From VRUG01 sp965372745 (GTDB lineage Bacteria; Planctomycetota; Phycisphaerae; Sedimentisphaerales; Anaerobacaceae): 64,000 bases of DNA. The stretch covers positions 6,951 through 70,950 of the forward strand of contig CBDVDM010000006.1 in the NCBI GenBank assembly GCA_965372745.1. The letters are read 5' to 3'. The notes under the pieces are model-generated. The model was not told where the DNA came from and did not search any database. It worked only from the letters and a program-made list of their open reading frames with translations. Positions 42,914 through 51,218 of this stretch are shown here, in pieces; the stretch's first letter is position 1, and every line of letters starts with the position of its first letter. The translations under genes were made by a program, and so were the position numbers.

Positions 42914-44216
42914 GATTCAGATTCGTCTCTTTGTTGGCTTCACGTGATGTCTCTTCCGCCTGCTGCACAATACTATCAATCAGTTTTGCTGCTTTCGCCG
43001 AGCCGTGTTCCTTTGCAACAGTGTTGACATTTTTGATTACGCAATGTAATAGCTTATTCACAAGACGATTCACCATCGGCACCATCACATCTTTACATGA
43101 GGCATCTTTTCTCGAACCGACAAAAAACTTCTCAAGCTCATTCTGGCCTATTTGCAAAAACTTCTCACGCATCTGCCCTATTAAAGGCCCTATCTCTCGA
43201 GACCTGAACCATTCCATAAACTCACTAACATTCTCATACACTATCTGCATCCCTCTGCTGATATCTTCCTCTCGATTTTTGCGGTTCTGCTCGGCTATCT
43301 CTGAAAGCTCGTCAATGTTATACAAGTAAACATTCTCAATTTCATTCACCGTCGGTTCAAAATTCCGAGGCACTGCAATATCAATCACCAAAAGAGCACC
43401 CTTCTTCCTTTGGCTTATAATTTCCTTAAACGCCTCTTTCTTAAACAAATAATTCTGACCGCCAGCCGATGCTATCGCAATGTCAGCTTCTAACAACCGC
43501 TCTTCAAGCTCTTCCCATCTGCCCGCTGCGATTCCGTATTTTTTCGCTATTTCCACGCCATGTTCGTAGGTGCGGTTAATTACATTTATATTTTTACAAT
43601 TCACATGTAGAAGACGTTGAACAAGCAACTCACCCGTCTCTCCTGCTCCAATTGCCACAACCTTCGCCGCCGACATATCAGAGAAAAGCTGCATCGCAAG
43701 CTTAACCGCAACACCTGCAACACTAACATGGCCGTTCGCTATCGATGTGTCAGTATAAACCTTTTTTGCAGCTCTAAAACTGCAATGAAAGAGCCGATTC
43801 AGCACCTTTCCGGTTGTTTCTGCCGTACACGCGAATCGATAGCTCTGTTTTACCTGACCGATTATCTGCCCTTCACCAACAACCATACTCTCAAGACCTG
43901 ACGCAACAGCCAGCAGATGCCTTACTGCCTCTTCGCCATTATAACTATAGAGATAATCCATGAAATCATCTGATTCAATACCGTGAAATTCAGCTAAAAA
44001 ATTAACCACTTCTTCAAAGCTTACCTCATTTTCCGGCCTGAACGCCGTGTACAATTCAACACGGTTACAGGTCGACAGCAGTACAAACTCAGCCTGTGTG
44101 AACCTGCTCTTCAAATGTCTCAAGGCACTTAGAATCTGTGATGAATCAAACGCCAGCTTTTCGCGGATTTCCACCGGTGCTGTTTTATGACTTAGTCCTA
44201 TTACCGCTATCTTCAT
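42906..44216 (-). CDS. hemA: Glutamyl-tRNA reductase
   Basis: 436 residues. GLSHKTAPVEIREKLAF at the N terminus, the catalytic cysteine in LLSTCNRVELY, GEGQIIGQVKQSY, and NADPH-binding VVAIGAGETGELLV. The helical dimerisation domain is at the C terminus. It reduces glutamyl-tRNA to glutamate-1-semialdehyde, the first committed step. It lies 17 bp after ahbB and overlaps ahbD. Confidence 0.96.
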   Translation of the reverse strand: MKIAVIGLSHKTAPVEIREKLAFDSSQILSALRHLKSRFTQAEFVLLSTCNRVELYTAFRPENEVSFEEVVNFLAEFHGIESDDFMDYLYSYNGEEAVRHLLAVASGLESMVVGEGQIIGQVKQSYRFACTAETTGKVLNRLFHCSFRAAKKVYTDTSIANGHVSVAGVAVKLAMQLFSDMSAAKVVAIGAGETGELLVQRLLHVNCKNINVINRTYEHGVEIAKKYGIAAGRWEELEERLLEADIAIASAGGQNYLFKKEAFKEIISQRKKGALLVIDIAVPRNFEPTVNEIENVYLYNIDELSEIAEQNRKNREEDISRGMQIVYENVSEFMEWFRSREIGPLIGQMREKFLQIGQNELEKFFVGSRKDASCKDVMVPMVNRLVNKLLHCVIKNVNTVAKEHGSAKAAKLIDSIVQQAEETSREANKETNLNHG

Positions 44217-44233
44217 TTTATATTTTTCTAACC

Positions 44234-44725
44234 TTATCCGTTTATTTCATCTACGATATATGTCGGCGGAACCTTCTTTAGTTCTTTTACGGTTTCAAGG
44301 ATAAGATAGTCTTCAACTCCACACGCAAGACTCATCCTCTCTACAATTTTCTTAATCTCAGCTCCAGTCCTCCCGTGAATCATGGTATATAGATTATAAG
44401 GCCAACCCTCGCTTACCTCTCTCTCATAAACATGTGTTGCCTCTTCGAACCCTGCCAAAATCTCACCCACTCTATCGACCTGCTCCTGCCCAACCAACCA
44501 TACTACCATCGCATTTGATTCCAGCCCAATTTTAGTATGATTTACCATAGCCCCAACTCGGCGAATTTTACCATTCTTTTGCCACTCTTTCAATATCCTC
44601 AAAAGCTCTTCTGTTCCTATTCCTATGCGCTCTGCCATTTCCTCGTATGGACTTTCACTTGCCGGCATTCCTTTCTGGATAACCGCTAAAACCCTGCGTT
44701 CTATATCAGACACGTTATCGTTCAT
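44234..44725 (-). CDS. ahbB: AhbA/AhbB-type siroheme decarboxylase
   Basis: 163 residues from the ATG at 44725; the frame stays open to a GTG at 44785 that touches the MITE. AsnC/Lrp-like winged helix followed by the decarboxylase signature REVSEGWPYNLYTMIH. In known systems AhbA and AhbB form a heterodimer that removes two carboxyls of siroheme. Only one subunit is encoded here. The start has no ribosome site, and the -10 at 44734-44739 predicts a transcript that starts at or next to the ATG, so it may be leaderless. Confidence 0.88.
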   Translation of the reverse strand: MNDNVSDIERRVLAVIQKGMPASESPYEEMAERIGIGTEELLRILKEWQKNGKIRRVGAMVNHTKIGLESNAMVVWLVGQEQVDRVGEILAGFEEATHVYEREVSEGWPYNLYTMIHGRTGAEIKKIVERMSLACGVEDYLILETVKELKKVPPTYIVDEING

Positions 44726-44733
44726 ACACATAC

Positions 44734-44762
44734 ATACTATCGGATTTAACTTTTTATTGCAA
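44734..44762 (-). promoter_or_regulatory. Predicted promoter for ahbB-hemA-ahbD-ahbC
   Basis: On the minus strand TTGCAA, 17-bp spacer, TAGTAT, only 8 bases before the ATG at 44725. It lies 24 bp from the MITE edge. Confidence 0.55.
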
Positions 44763-44785
44763 GACGCCTTACCACCAACACCCAC

Positions 44786-44944
44786 TAGAGCACTTTAATA
44801 TTTTCTGCTCTGCTTTAGGCCGCAGTGAGGACAAGGCTGGCAAAGAGGATTGCACAGCCATATCGAGATATGGCGAGCAAATACGAAGCAGTCAGCCGAA
44901 GCCACAACAGGCATAAAGTGAGCACGAAAAATTAAATTGCTCTA
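44786..44944. repeat. MITE-like element, long copy (159 bp)
   Basis: The ends TAGAGCA ... TGCTCTA belong to inverted repeats of about 25 bp with few mismatches (left TAGAGCACTTTAAT, right complement TAGAGCAATTTAAT). The shorter copy at 47113 has the same first 37 and last 40 bases but lacks an internal stretch. It has no coding capacity. It sits exactly between the -35 boxes of the divergent ahbB and hemC promoters. Confidence 0.75.
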
Positions 44945-44966
44945 AGCAAAACTAAGCCGGAAATAT

Positions 44967-44995
44967 TTGAATTAAAAACCATTATCGTGTAAAAT
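44967..44995 (+). promoter_or_regulatory. Predicted sigma-70 promoter for hemC
   Basis: TTGAAT, 17-bp spacer, TAAAAT, 36 bp before the ATG at 45032 and 22 bp beyond the MITE. Confidence 0.6.
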
Positions 44996-45031
44996 TCCTT
45001 CACTATTCAAAACAAACATGCGGGAAATGAC

Positions 45032-45964
45032 ATGAAAACCATCAGAATCGCAGGCAGGGCAAGCAAGCTCGCTTTAATCCAATCCAACTACGCACGCGAC
45101 CTGCTCCTGGAACTCTGCCCTGAACTTGACATTTCAATCGTTAACATCTCTACAAAAGGCGACCGTAATAAATCAGATTCTCTCTACAAAACCGAATCTG
45201 TTGGTTTTTTCACCTCGGAAGTAGAAAACGCCCTTTTGGACGGCAGAGCCGATATGGCTGTTCACAGTCTAAAGGACCTGCCGACCACCATCACTCAAGG
45301 CCTTACAGTCTCCGCCATTCCGAAAAGAGAATCAGTTGCCGATGCCCTTATTACCAATACCAACGCCTCTTCAATAGAAACGCTTCCCTCATCTGCAACC
45401 GTAGGAACCTCAAGCCTGCGACGAATCGCCCAGGTAAAGCACATCAGAAACGATTTAAAATGTGTCCCGTTACGGGGAAACGTTGAAACAAGGGTCAATA
45501 AAGTCACTACCAGCCAACTTGACGCCGCCATTGTCGCATGTGCTGGTTTAAACCGCCTTCAATTACAGAAAGAAGTAGCCGCCGTCCTCGAACCAAACAA
45601 ATTTATCCCAGCACCTGCTCAGGGAGCACTGGCCTTTCAAATCCGAACCGATGACACCGAACTAAACAAACTCGTCTCTCAGCTTGATGATAAATATTCA
45701 AGAATAACCGCCGAAACTGAACGTTACGTACTGGCAGCAATGCAAGGCGGTTGCAGTATCCCCCTCGGAGTTTATGCTCATATTGAGAATGAAGTAATAA
45801 CCATCGATGCAATGCTCGCTGATATTGACGGAAAAAATCTAATCAGACTTTCAAAATCAGCCCCCGTAGAACAATCTGAACAATGCGCTCAATTACTCGC
45901 TGAGGAATTATTAAATGCAGGCGGCAGAAAAATCCTCGATAAAATAAAAAACGAAAGAAAATAA
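45032..45964 (+). CDS. hemC: Hydroxymethylbilane synthase (porphobilinogen deaminase)
   Basis: 310 residues. RIAGRASKLALIQSNY at the N terminus, MAVHSLKDLPT, GTSSLRRIAQ, and the dipyrromethane-cofactor cysteine in MQGGCSIPLGVYA. It joins four porphobilinogens into hydroxymethylbilane for HemD. GGGA is close to the ATG. Divergent from the ahbB operon. Confidence 0.96.
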   Translation: MKTIRIAGRASKLALIQSNYARDLLLELCPELDISIVNISTKGDRNKSDSLYKTESVGFFTSEVENALLDGRADMAVHSLKDLPTTITQGLTVSAIPKRESVADALITNTNASSIETLPSSATVGTSSLRRIAQVKHIRNDLKCVPLRGNVETRVNKVTTSQLDAAIVACAGLNRLQLQKEVAAVLEPNKFIPAPAQGALAFQIRTDDTELNKLVSQLDDKYSRITAETERYVLAAMQGGCSIPLGVYAHIENEVITIDAMLADIDGKNLIRLSKSAPVEQSEQCAQLLAEELLNAGGRKILDKIKNERK

Positions 45965-46016
45965 ACCAGCTCGTTTAAAAAAATATTGTAACATCATCCA
46001 TTATAGCTTTTGCCGT

Positions 46017-46988
46017 TTAACCTAAAAGCTTTGCTAACTCTTTGGCGAAATACGTAATTATTATCCCTGCCCCTGCTCTCTTTATAGCATAATGCACCTC
46101 AATCATCCCTCGTTCACGCTCCAGAAAGCCGGCGTCAGCCGCCGCATGGAGCATCATATATTCCCCGCTTACCAGATATGCTGCCACAGGACAATCAAAG
46201 TTCGCCCGAACCCGCTGAATAACATCAAGATAGCAAAGTGCAGGTTTAACCATCACAATATCCGCACCTTCTTCGATATCCAACGCCACCTCATCCACCG
46301 CCTGGTCACTGTTAGCAGGGTCCATCTGATAACCTCGCCTGTCACCGAACACCGGTGCAGAATCCACCACATCCCTGAAAGGACCATAAAACGCAGAGGC
46401 ATACTTCGCCGCATAAGACATAATCGCAACATCATTAAAACCGTTCTCCTCCAATGCCTGGCGAATATAACCAACACGTCCATCCATCATATCTGAAGGA
46501 GCTACAATATCAGCGCCAGCCTGTGCATGTGATAATGCCACCTTAGACAGCAATTCACACGTCAAATCATTCTCAATCCTGCCATCTTTCGTCACGCCGC
46601 AATGACCGCTCCGAGTATATGCACAAAGACAGACATCCGTCGCAACCAGAAGCTCCGGCACTGCATTCTTGATTTCACTGACAGCCAACTGCACCGCCCC
46701 GTCTTCAGCCCACGCCTGCGAACCGTTTTCATCCTTTTTGTCTGCAATACCAAACAGCAGCACCGCCGGTATACCCAGAGATGCAACCTCTTTTGCCTCA
46801 GCCATTAGCGTATCAGGCGAAAAATAAAAATTGTCCTTAAGCGATTTGATTGGCTCTTTAACTCCCACTCCAGACCGTACAAACAACGGATAAATCAAAT
46901 CATCAACACTCAAACTTGTCTCGCGGACCAGCCGGCGCATTGTTTTACTGCTTCGAAGCCGACGCATTCTTATTTCTGGAAAACCCAT
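46017..46988 (-). CDS. hemB: Porphobilinogen synthase (delta-aminolevulinic acid dehydratase)
   Basis: 323 residues. The zinc-type metal site DVCLCAYTRSGHCG (three cysteines) is present, along with the Schiff-base lysine regions YAAKYASAFYGPFRD and MVKPALCYLD. It condenses two aminolevulinates. It lies 37 bp downstream of tRNA-Arg(CCG) on the same strand with no clear promoter between, so read-through from the tRNA promoter is possible. Confidence 0.96.
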   Translation of the reverse strand: MGFPEIRMRRLRSSKTMRRLVRETSLSVDDLIYPLFVRSGVGVKEPIKSLKDNFYFSPDTLMAEAKEVASLGIPAVLLFGIADKKDENGSQAWAEDGAVQLAVSEIKNAVPELLVATDVCLCAYTRSGHCGVTKDGRIENDLTCELLSKVALSHAQAGADIVAPSDMMDGRVGYIRQALEENGFNDVAIMSYAAKYASAFYGPFRDVVDSAPVFGDRRGYQMDPANSDQAVDEVALDIEEGADIVMVKPALCYLDVIQRVRANFDCPVAAYLVSGEYMMLHAAADAGFLERERGMIEVHYAIKRAGAGIIITYFAKELAKLLG

Positions 46989-47025
46989 CGCATTATTACC
47001 CTGATATATTTACTCTATTTTGAAC

Positions 47026-47099
47026 TATCCCCGGCGGGATTCGAACCCACAACCTTTGGCTTCGGAGGCCAACGCGCTATCCAGTTGCGCCACGAGGAC
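47026..47099 (-). tRNA. tRNA-Arg (anticodon CCG)
   Basis: 74-nt cloverleaf on the minus strand. Acceptor GTCCTCG pairs with CGGGGAT (G-T wobble at the end), anticodon stem TTGGC/GCCAA with loop CTCCGAA gives anticodon CCG (arginine, codon CGG), T loop TTCGAAT, discriminator A. CCA is not encoded. A MITE copy begins 13 bp upstream of its 5' end. Confidence 0.93.
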
Positions 47100-47112
47100 A
47101 TTAACCAAATAT

Positions 47113-47189
47113 TAGAGCACTTTAATATTTTCTGCTCTGCTTTAGGCCGCAACAGGCATAAAGTGAGCACGAAAAATTAAATTGCTCTA
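47113..47189. repeat. MITE-like element, short copy (77 bp)
   Basis: Same ends as the element at 44786-44944 (TAGAGCAC ... TTGCTCTA), with 82 bp missing from the middle. In the long copy the missing part is bounded by similar five-base words (CCGCA and CCACA), consistent with slippage deletion. It sits directly upstream of tRNA-Arg(CCG). Confidence 0.75.
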
Positions 47190-47400
47190 ATACGCAACAT
47201 TACTTAAAAATTAAGCTTGCTACAACAACTATTTCAGTTAACTTTCGCCGTTTTTTCAGCCCGATTTTCATTCAACAGGGCCTGTTAGGCGAAAATGGAT
47301 TTTTATATGATTTCGATAAATGTTTCGCTATGCGTACAAAATTATCAGTTCCAGTTCCAAAGGCCCTGTTCTGAGTTTGCGTATAAACAACCCACAAGAA
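47190..47400. other. Noncoding region upstream of waaA
   Basis: AT-rich, no credible gene. I see only a short interrupted palindrome around 47275-47287 (ACAGG-g-CCTGT) before the operator-like repeat at 47401. Confidence 0.35.
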
Positions 47401-47420
47401 AAAGTGCGAAATCGCACTTT
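47401..47420. promoter_or_regulatory. Operator-like perfect inverted repeat upstream of waaA
   Basis: AAAGTGCGA, two bases, TCGCACTTT: a perfect 9-bp inverted repeat whose right end is 15 bp before the -35 of the waaA promoter. There is no U-tract after it, so a regulator-binding site is more likely than a terminator. Confidence 0.5.
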
Positions 47421-47435
47421 CAGTATATCAAATAT

Positions 47436-47464
47436 TTGACATATCAGCACTTTACAAATATCAT
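47436..47464 (+). promoter_or_regulatory. Predicted sigma-70 promoter for waaA
   Basis: Perfect TTGACA, 17-bp spacer, TATCAT, about 35 bp before the ATG. Confidence 0.65.
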
Positions 47465-47498
47465 CTATGTCTGGTTTACGTCTTTTTAGGATATGCTT

Positions 47499-48788
47499 AT
47501 GAGATTTATTCTGGATTTTATTTATTTGCTGCTGGCTATTGCCCTTATACCGATGCTTCTGTACCGAAGCATCAGCCAAAACCGCTACAAAAAAGGCTGG
47601 GCAAACAGGTTCGGAAAATTCCCACTAAAACAGCCCGACAAAAAATGCGTCTGGATTCACGCCGTAAGTGTCGGCGAAGTCAATGCTACAAAAACAATCG
47701 TCAAACTGATAAAAGACAAATTCCCCGATTTCGAAATAGTAATTACCACTACAACAGATACCGGCTTTGCCCGCGCAACCAACCTCTATGGCAGCGACCT
47801 TTCTGTTTTTTATTTCCCCCTTGATTTCTCATGGACAATGCGACGTGCATTCAAAAATCTAAACCCTGCCATTTGTCTGCTCATGGAACTTGAGGTTTGG
47901 CCTAATTTTATCCAGACAGCAAATAAATCCAATGTCCCTGTCGTTGTGGTAAATGGCAGAATCAGCGAAAAAAGTTTTTCAGGCTATAAAAAAATAAAAC
48001 TCGTCACCAGAAAAATGTTCAATAAGCTGAGTTTAATTCTCGCCCAGACAGACGAATATGCACAACGCTTCATCGAGATAGGCTGCCCAGCCGACAAAAC
48101 CATTGTCACCGGCTCATTAAAATACGATACAGCACAAATCACCGATAAGGTTCACGGTGCTTATCAATTGGCTGCACAACTTGGCATTGATGATGAAAGA
48201 CTTTGGGTCGCCGGAGGAACCGGAAATAACGAAGAAAAAATCATTATAGAAACCTTCAGAGAACTGAAAACCAAATCTCAATTCGAGGACCTGCGATTGG
48301 TAATTGTACCCCGCAAACCCGAAAGATTCGACGAAGTAGCCAAAATGATAACCGATTTCGGATACCCCCTTATAAGGTTTAGCCGAATCAAAGCCGGCAC
48401 CACCCAATCTATCGAAAACAAACAAGCTGTAATACTCGGTGACACCATGGGAGACTTGAGAAAATTTTATTCCATTGCCACTATCATCTTTGTCGGCAGG
48501 TCACTTGTACCAATGGGCGGCTCTGACATGGCCGAAGCTGCTGCCCTCGGAAAATGCACAATCTTCGGCCCGCACGCCTTCAACTTCAAACAAACCGTAG
48601 ATGCCCTTTCGTCCGGTAATGGCGCGATTGTCGTCGAGGATAAAGAGCAACTCCTGCTAACCATCAGAAAATGCCTGAACAACCCCGAATTCGCTGAAAC
48701 TATCGCCCATAACGGCCGTGAAATCATCAGAAGACATCAAGGTGCAACCCAAAAAACCATTGAGCAAATCGAAAAGTTACTATCCTAA
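47499..48788 (+). CDS. waaA: 3-deoxy-D-manno-octulosonic acid (Kdo) transferase
   Basis: 429 residues from the ATG at 47499, chosen because TTTAGG lies 8 bases upstream; an ATG six bases earlier would be too close. N-terminal membrane anchor (residues 3-22), then HAVSVGEVNATKTIVK, MELEVWPNFI, VVVNGRISEKS and a GT-B C-terminal domain (GDTMGDLRKFYSIATIIFVG, EAAALGKCTIFGPHAFNF). It adds Kdo to lipid A precursor, so this bacterium probably makes lipopolysaccharide. The 3' end overlaps the convergent methyltransferase gene by 9 bp. Confidence 0.92.
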   Translation: MRFILDFIYLLLAIALIPMLLYRSISQNRYKKGWANRFGKFPLKQPDKKCVWIHAVSVGEVNATKTIVKLIKDKFPDFEIVITTTTDTGFARATNLYGSDLSVFYFPLDFSWTMRRAFKNLNPAICLLMELEVWPNFIQTANKSNVPVVVVNGRISEKSFSGYKKIKLVTRKMFNKLSLILAQTDEYAQRFIEIGCPADKTIVTGSLKYDTAQITDKVHGAYQLAAQLGIDDERLWVAGGTGNNEEKIIIETFRELKTKSQFEDLRLVIVPRKPERFDEVAKMITDFGYPLIRFSRIKAGTTQSIENKQAVILGDTMGDLRKFYSIATIIFVGRSLVPMGGSDMAEAAALGKCTIFGPHAFNFKQTVDALSSGNGAIVVEDKEQLLLTIRKCLNNPEFAETIAHNGREIIRRHQGATQKTIEQIEKLLS

Positions 48789-49676
48789 TTTTTCCCGCAC
48801 CGCTTTGATATGCTCAGGACAGGTCCCGCAACAACCGCCTATAATATTAAAGCCAAACGAATGTATCGTCTCCGCTACTGCTGCAAACTCCTCGCCGGAC
48901 ACCTTATAAACAGTCTCACCGTCAACCAATTCAGGCAGACCTGCATTAGGCTCTGCTAATAAGACCACATCTGACGACTGCTCTTTCACAACAGCCGCAA
49001 ACTTTTCTGCCAGTTTAACATAACCTTCCAAAGACACCTTCCCGCAATTAAACCCGATTCCATCAATCCCATGACCAGCTATTTTATCGACCGCAGCCTC
49101 GACACTAACTCCCATCATCGTCCTGAAATCGTCACCAGCTGTATCAAATGCAAGAGAAACAAACACTGGTAAATCACATACACTCTTTACTGCTTCAACC
49201 GCAATTTCAATCTCATCCAATGCCGTCATCGTCTCAATTATAAATCCATCCACACCGCCGGATGAAAGCCACTTTGCCTGTTCGACAAACGCCGCTTGCA
49301 GTTCATTTGCCTTTAATGTCCCCAATGGTTCCAAAAAATCTCCGCACGGACCAATATCACCTAATACATATCTCTCTTCGCCCGCTGCTTTGCATGCAAT
49401 CTCAGCTCCTGCCTTATTTATTTCACTCACCTGTTCACTTAAACCGTGCCTGCTCAAAGCATATTTGTTTCCGCCAAACGTATTGGTTATAACACAATCG
49501 CTGCCTGCATCCAGATATGCGATTTGAATCTCTAAAATAACATCAGGCAATTCGATGTTTAGATAATCATTGCACTTTCCAGCCTCAACACCGCGAGCGA
49601 ATAATTGAGTACCCATTGCGCCATCTAACAGCAATACCTTTTCTCTTATCCTCTGTCTAAAATCTATTTTAGTCAT
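48780..49676 (-). CDS. Homocysteine S-methyltransferase-like protein (MetH N-domain family)
   Basis: 298 residues from the ATG at 49676 (AAGGA 10 bases upstream); the frame is open to 49727, inside the previous gene. LLDGAMGTQLFARG begins the barrel. Zinc ligands are in GFNCG and GGCCGTCPEHI. It corresponds to the homocysteine-binding half of MetH or to MmuM/BhmT enzymes; no folate or cobalamin domain follows. It may methylate homocysteine from a small donor, or pair with a separately encoded MetH part. Confidence 0.87.
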   Translation of the reverse strand: MTKIDFRQRIREKVLLLDGAMGTQLFARGVEAGKCNDYLNIELPDVILEIQIAYLDAGSDCVITNTFGGNKYALSRHGLSEQVSEINKAGAEIACKAAGEERYVLGDIGPCGDFLEPLGTLKANELQAAFVEQAKWLSSGGVDGFIIETMTALDEIEIAVEAVKSVCDLPVFVSLAFDTAGDDFRTMMGVSVEAAVDKIAGHGIDGIGFNCGKVSLEGYVKLAEKFAAVVKEQSSDVVLLAEPNAGLPELVDGETVYKVSGEEFAAVAETIHSFGFNIIGGCCGTCPEHIKAVREKLG

Positions 49677-49692
49677 AATTACCGCGTCCTTT

Positions 49693-50547
49693 TCACTCAG
49701 GCATTTTAACCGGAACACCATTTTCAACTATATGCTCAAAACCCTCCATACTCGGTTTCTCAAAGAGTCTTTTACGCTGCTGTTCGCTAAACTTAGCCTC
49801 TTTCGCAGATACAATCGTAATCAAAAATATATCTTCAACTTCCCTCTCAATATTCGATATAAACTTCATAACACCCGGAACATAAAAATCATCCGTTACT
49901 TTTTTATAATCTTTTAATTCAACTGTAACTTTTCTCTCGCCTTCTCCGTCAAAGTATTCGATTTTAGCCACTCTCTTGTCACAGTTAAAAATATAAACTT
50001 TCTTTACATCCAATCCCTCACTCACCTTTGTTAAAACATCAAATGCCCCTTCATTTGTCAAAGACCAGCCTTGCGAAAAATCAACCTCTACTGCCCCCAT
50101 TGCCTCAAGCAGTATCTTCGGGCTTATTTTAAGTCCGTCAAAGCTGTCCGTTTTTTCCCACCGCCCCCACCAGTAACCGCTTATTTCTTTAGGCCTGATT
50201 GCCAGCCAATATTCCTTTTCATTCGAACCTGATACTATCGCCGTAGGGTCAAAAGCCGCATCACCCTGCAGCCGTATCCGGTCAGGCCAATCAACCCACA
50301 GCTTCACATTAAAACCTTCCCTGCGTTGTAAAATCCCGTCTTTGCTCTGCTGCCACACACAACTGCCATTGACTTTCAATGGTACTGCCCGGCTGCCCTG
50401 TAATTTCATCAGCGCCTCAACCTCAGAAGCTGAACCGGCACCGGGACATATCCGCAGCTGCTTCGGCACCTGGACCCCGCAACCACTCAAAACCATCAAC
50501 GAAAATAGTAAATAAAAAAAACCTGTTTTATGTAATTTTCTATTCAT
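49693..50547 (-). CDS. Predicted lipoprotein of unknown function
   Basis: 284 residues. Signal peptide with lipobox VLSGCG (Cys23). The body has a string of beta strands (GFNVKLWVDWPDRIRLQG, KVYIFNCDKRVAKIEYFDG, RKVTVELKDYKKVTDDFYVP), reminiscent of LolA/LolB-like or DUF4292 outer-membrane lipoproteins. This family link is a guess from fold-like pattern only. It is 16 bp before the methyltransferase gene and 64 bp after the conserved hypothetical. Confidence 0.55.
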   Translation of the reverse strand: MNRKLHKTGFFYLLFSLMVLSGCGVQVPKQLRICPGAGSASEVEALMKLQGSRAVPLKVNGSCVWQQSKDGILQRREGFNVKLWVDWPDRIRLQGDAAFDPTAIVSGSNEKEYWLAIRPKEISGYWWGRWEKTDSFDGLKISPKILLEAMGAVEVDFSQGWSLTNEGAFDVLTKVSEGLDVKKVYIFNCDKRVAKIEYFDGEGERKVTVELKDYKKVTDDFYVPGVMKFISNIEREVEDIFLITIVSAKEAKFSEQQRKRLFEKPSMEGFEHIVENGVPVKMPE

Positions 50548-50611
50548 AAACTTAAAAAAGGAAAGATGCTTAAATCAAAAGTTTTGAATTTTGAACGGTA
50601 ATTTTAAAGTA

Positions 50612-51100
50612 TCAAAGGTTCACCTGTAAAATCTGTTCTATCTGCGATGAAAGCTGCTCAATCTGCTCCTCATCCAGATGCGGATTTACCACCTCATCGA
50701 ATTGTTTGTCGCTCATTCGTTTCAATCGCCAAATCTCTTTTCCATCTTCGGTTTTTGTCGAATCATATTTCAAACATCTTTTGCGCATTAAGACCAGCGC
50801 CAGCACAAACCGAAAGTTTATTTTCTCCTGTAATGTTTCTTCTTTTAACCGGTCAAAAAATGCCATCAGCATATCATCATCAATATATATCTGCTTTTTC
50901 TCATCGGGTTGAGGCTGTCTCGTCTTCCAAAAACAATAAACATCAGGCTTATCGGATTCCCAGTACTCAACGCTATAATCCCTGCGCTGCAACCCATCTT
51001 CGGTTTCTATCAAAGCAGCAAAATAGTCCTCGCCGCACTCTATCCCCCTGCCAGTGCCGGCACACTGTTCCTGCGATTTTTCTATTTCCCATTCTGCCAT
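50612..51100 (-). CDS. Conserved hypothetical cytoplasmic protein
   Basis: 162 residues, acidic, no signal peptide or membrane segment. Features are CAGTGRGIECGEDYFAAL near the N terminus and INFRFVLALVLMRKRCLKYD in the middle. I believe similar proteins occur across planctomycetes, but I do not know a function or family name. It stands upstream of the lipoprotein gene in the same orientation. Confidence 0.6.
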   Translation of the reverse strand: MAEWEIEKSQEQCAGTGRGIECGEDYFAALIETEDGLQRRDYSVEYWESDKPDVYCFWKTRQPQPDEKKQIYIDDDMLMAFFDRLKEETLQEKINFRFVLALVLMRKRCLKYDSTKTEDGKEIWRLKRMSDKQFDEVVNPHLDEEQIEQLSSQIEQILQVNL

Positions 51101-51218
51101 ACTAATTTTCTAACATATAAAACATCTTGTAATTTCGACCTTGTTAAACTTCTATCTGTGATAATACCGCAATTTGCTGCCAAAGTCTACCCCCTATTTC
51201 GACAACTGCTGCCTGGTT

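Noticed and set aside
48780..49800. SAM or cobalamin riboswitch upstream of the homocysteine methyltransferase-like gene
   Set aside because: The gene starts 16 bp after the previous one, leaving no leader, and no such fold is seen elsewhere nearby.
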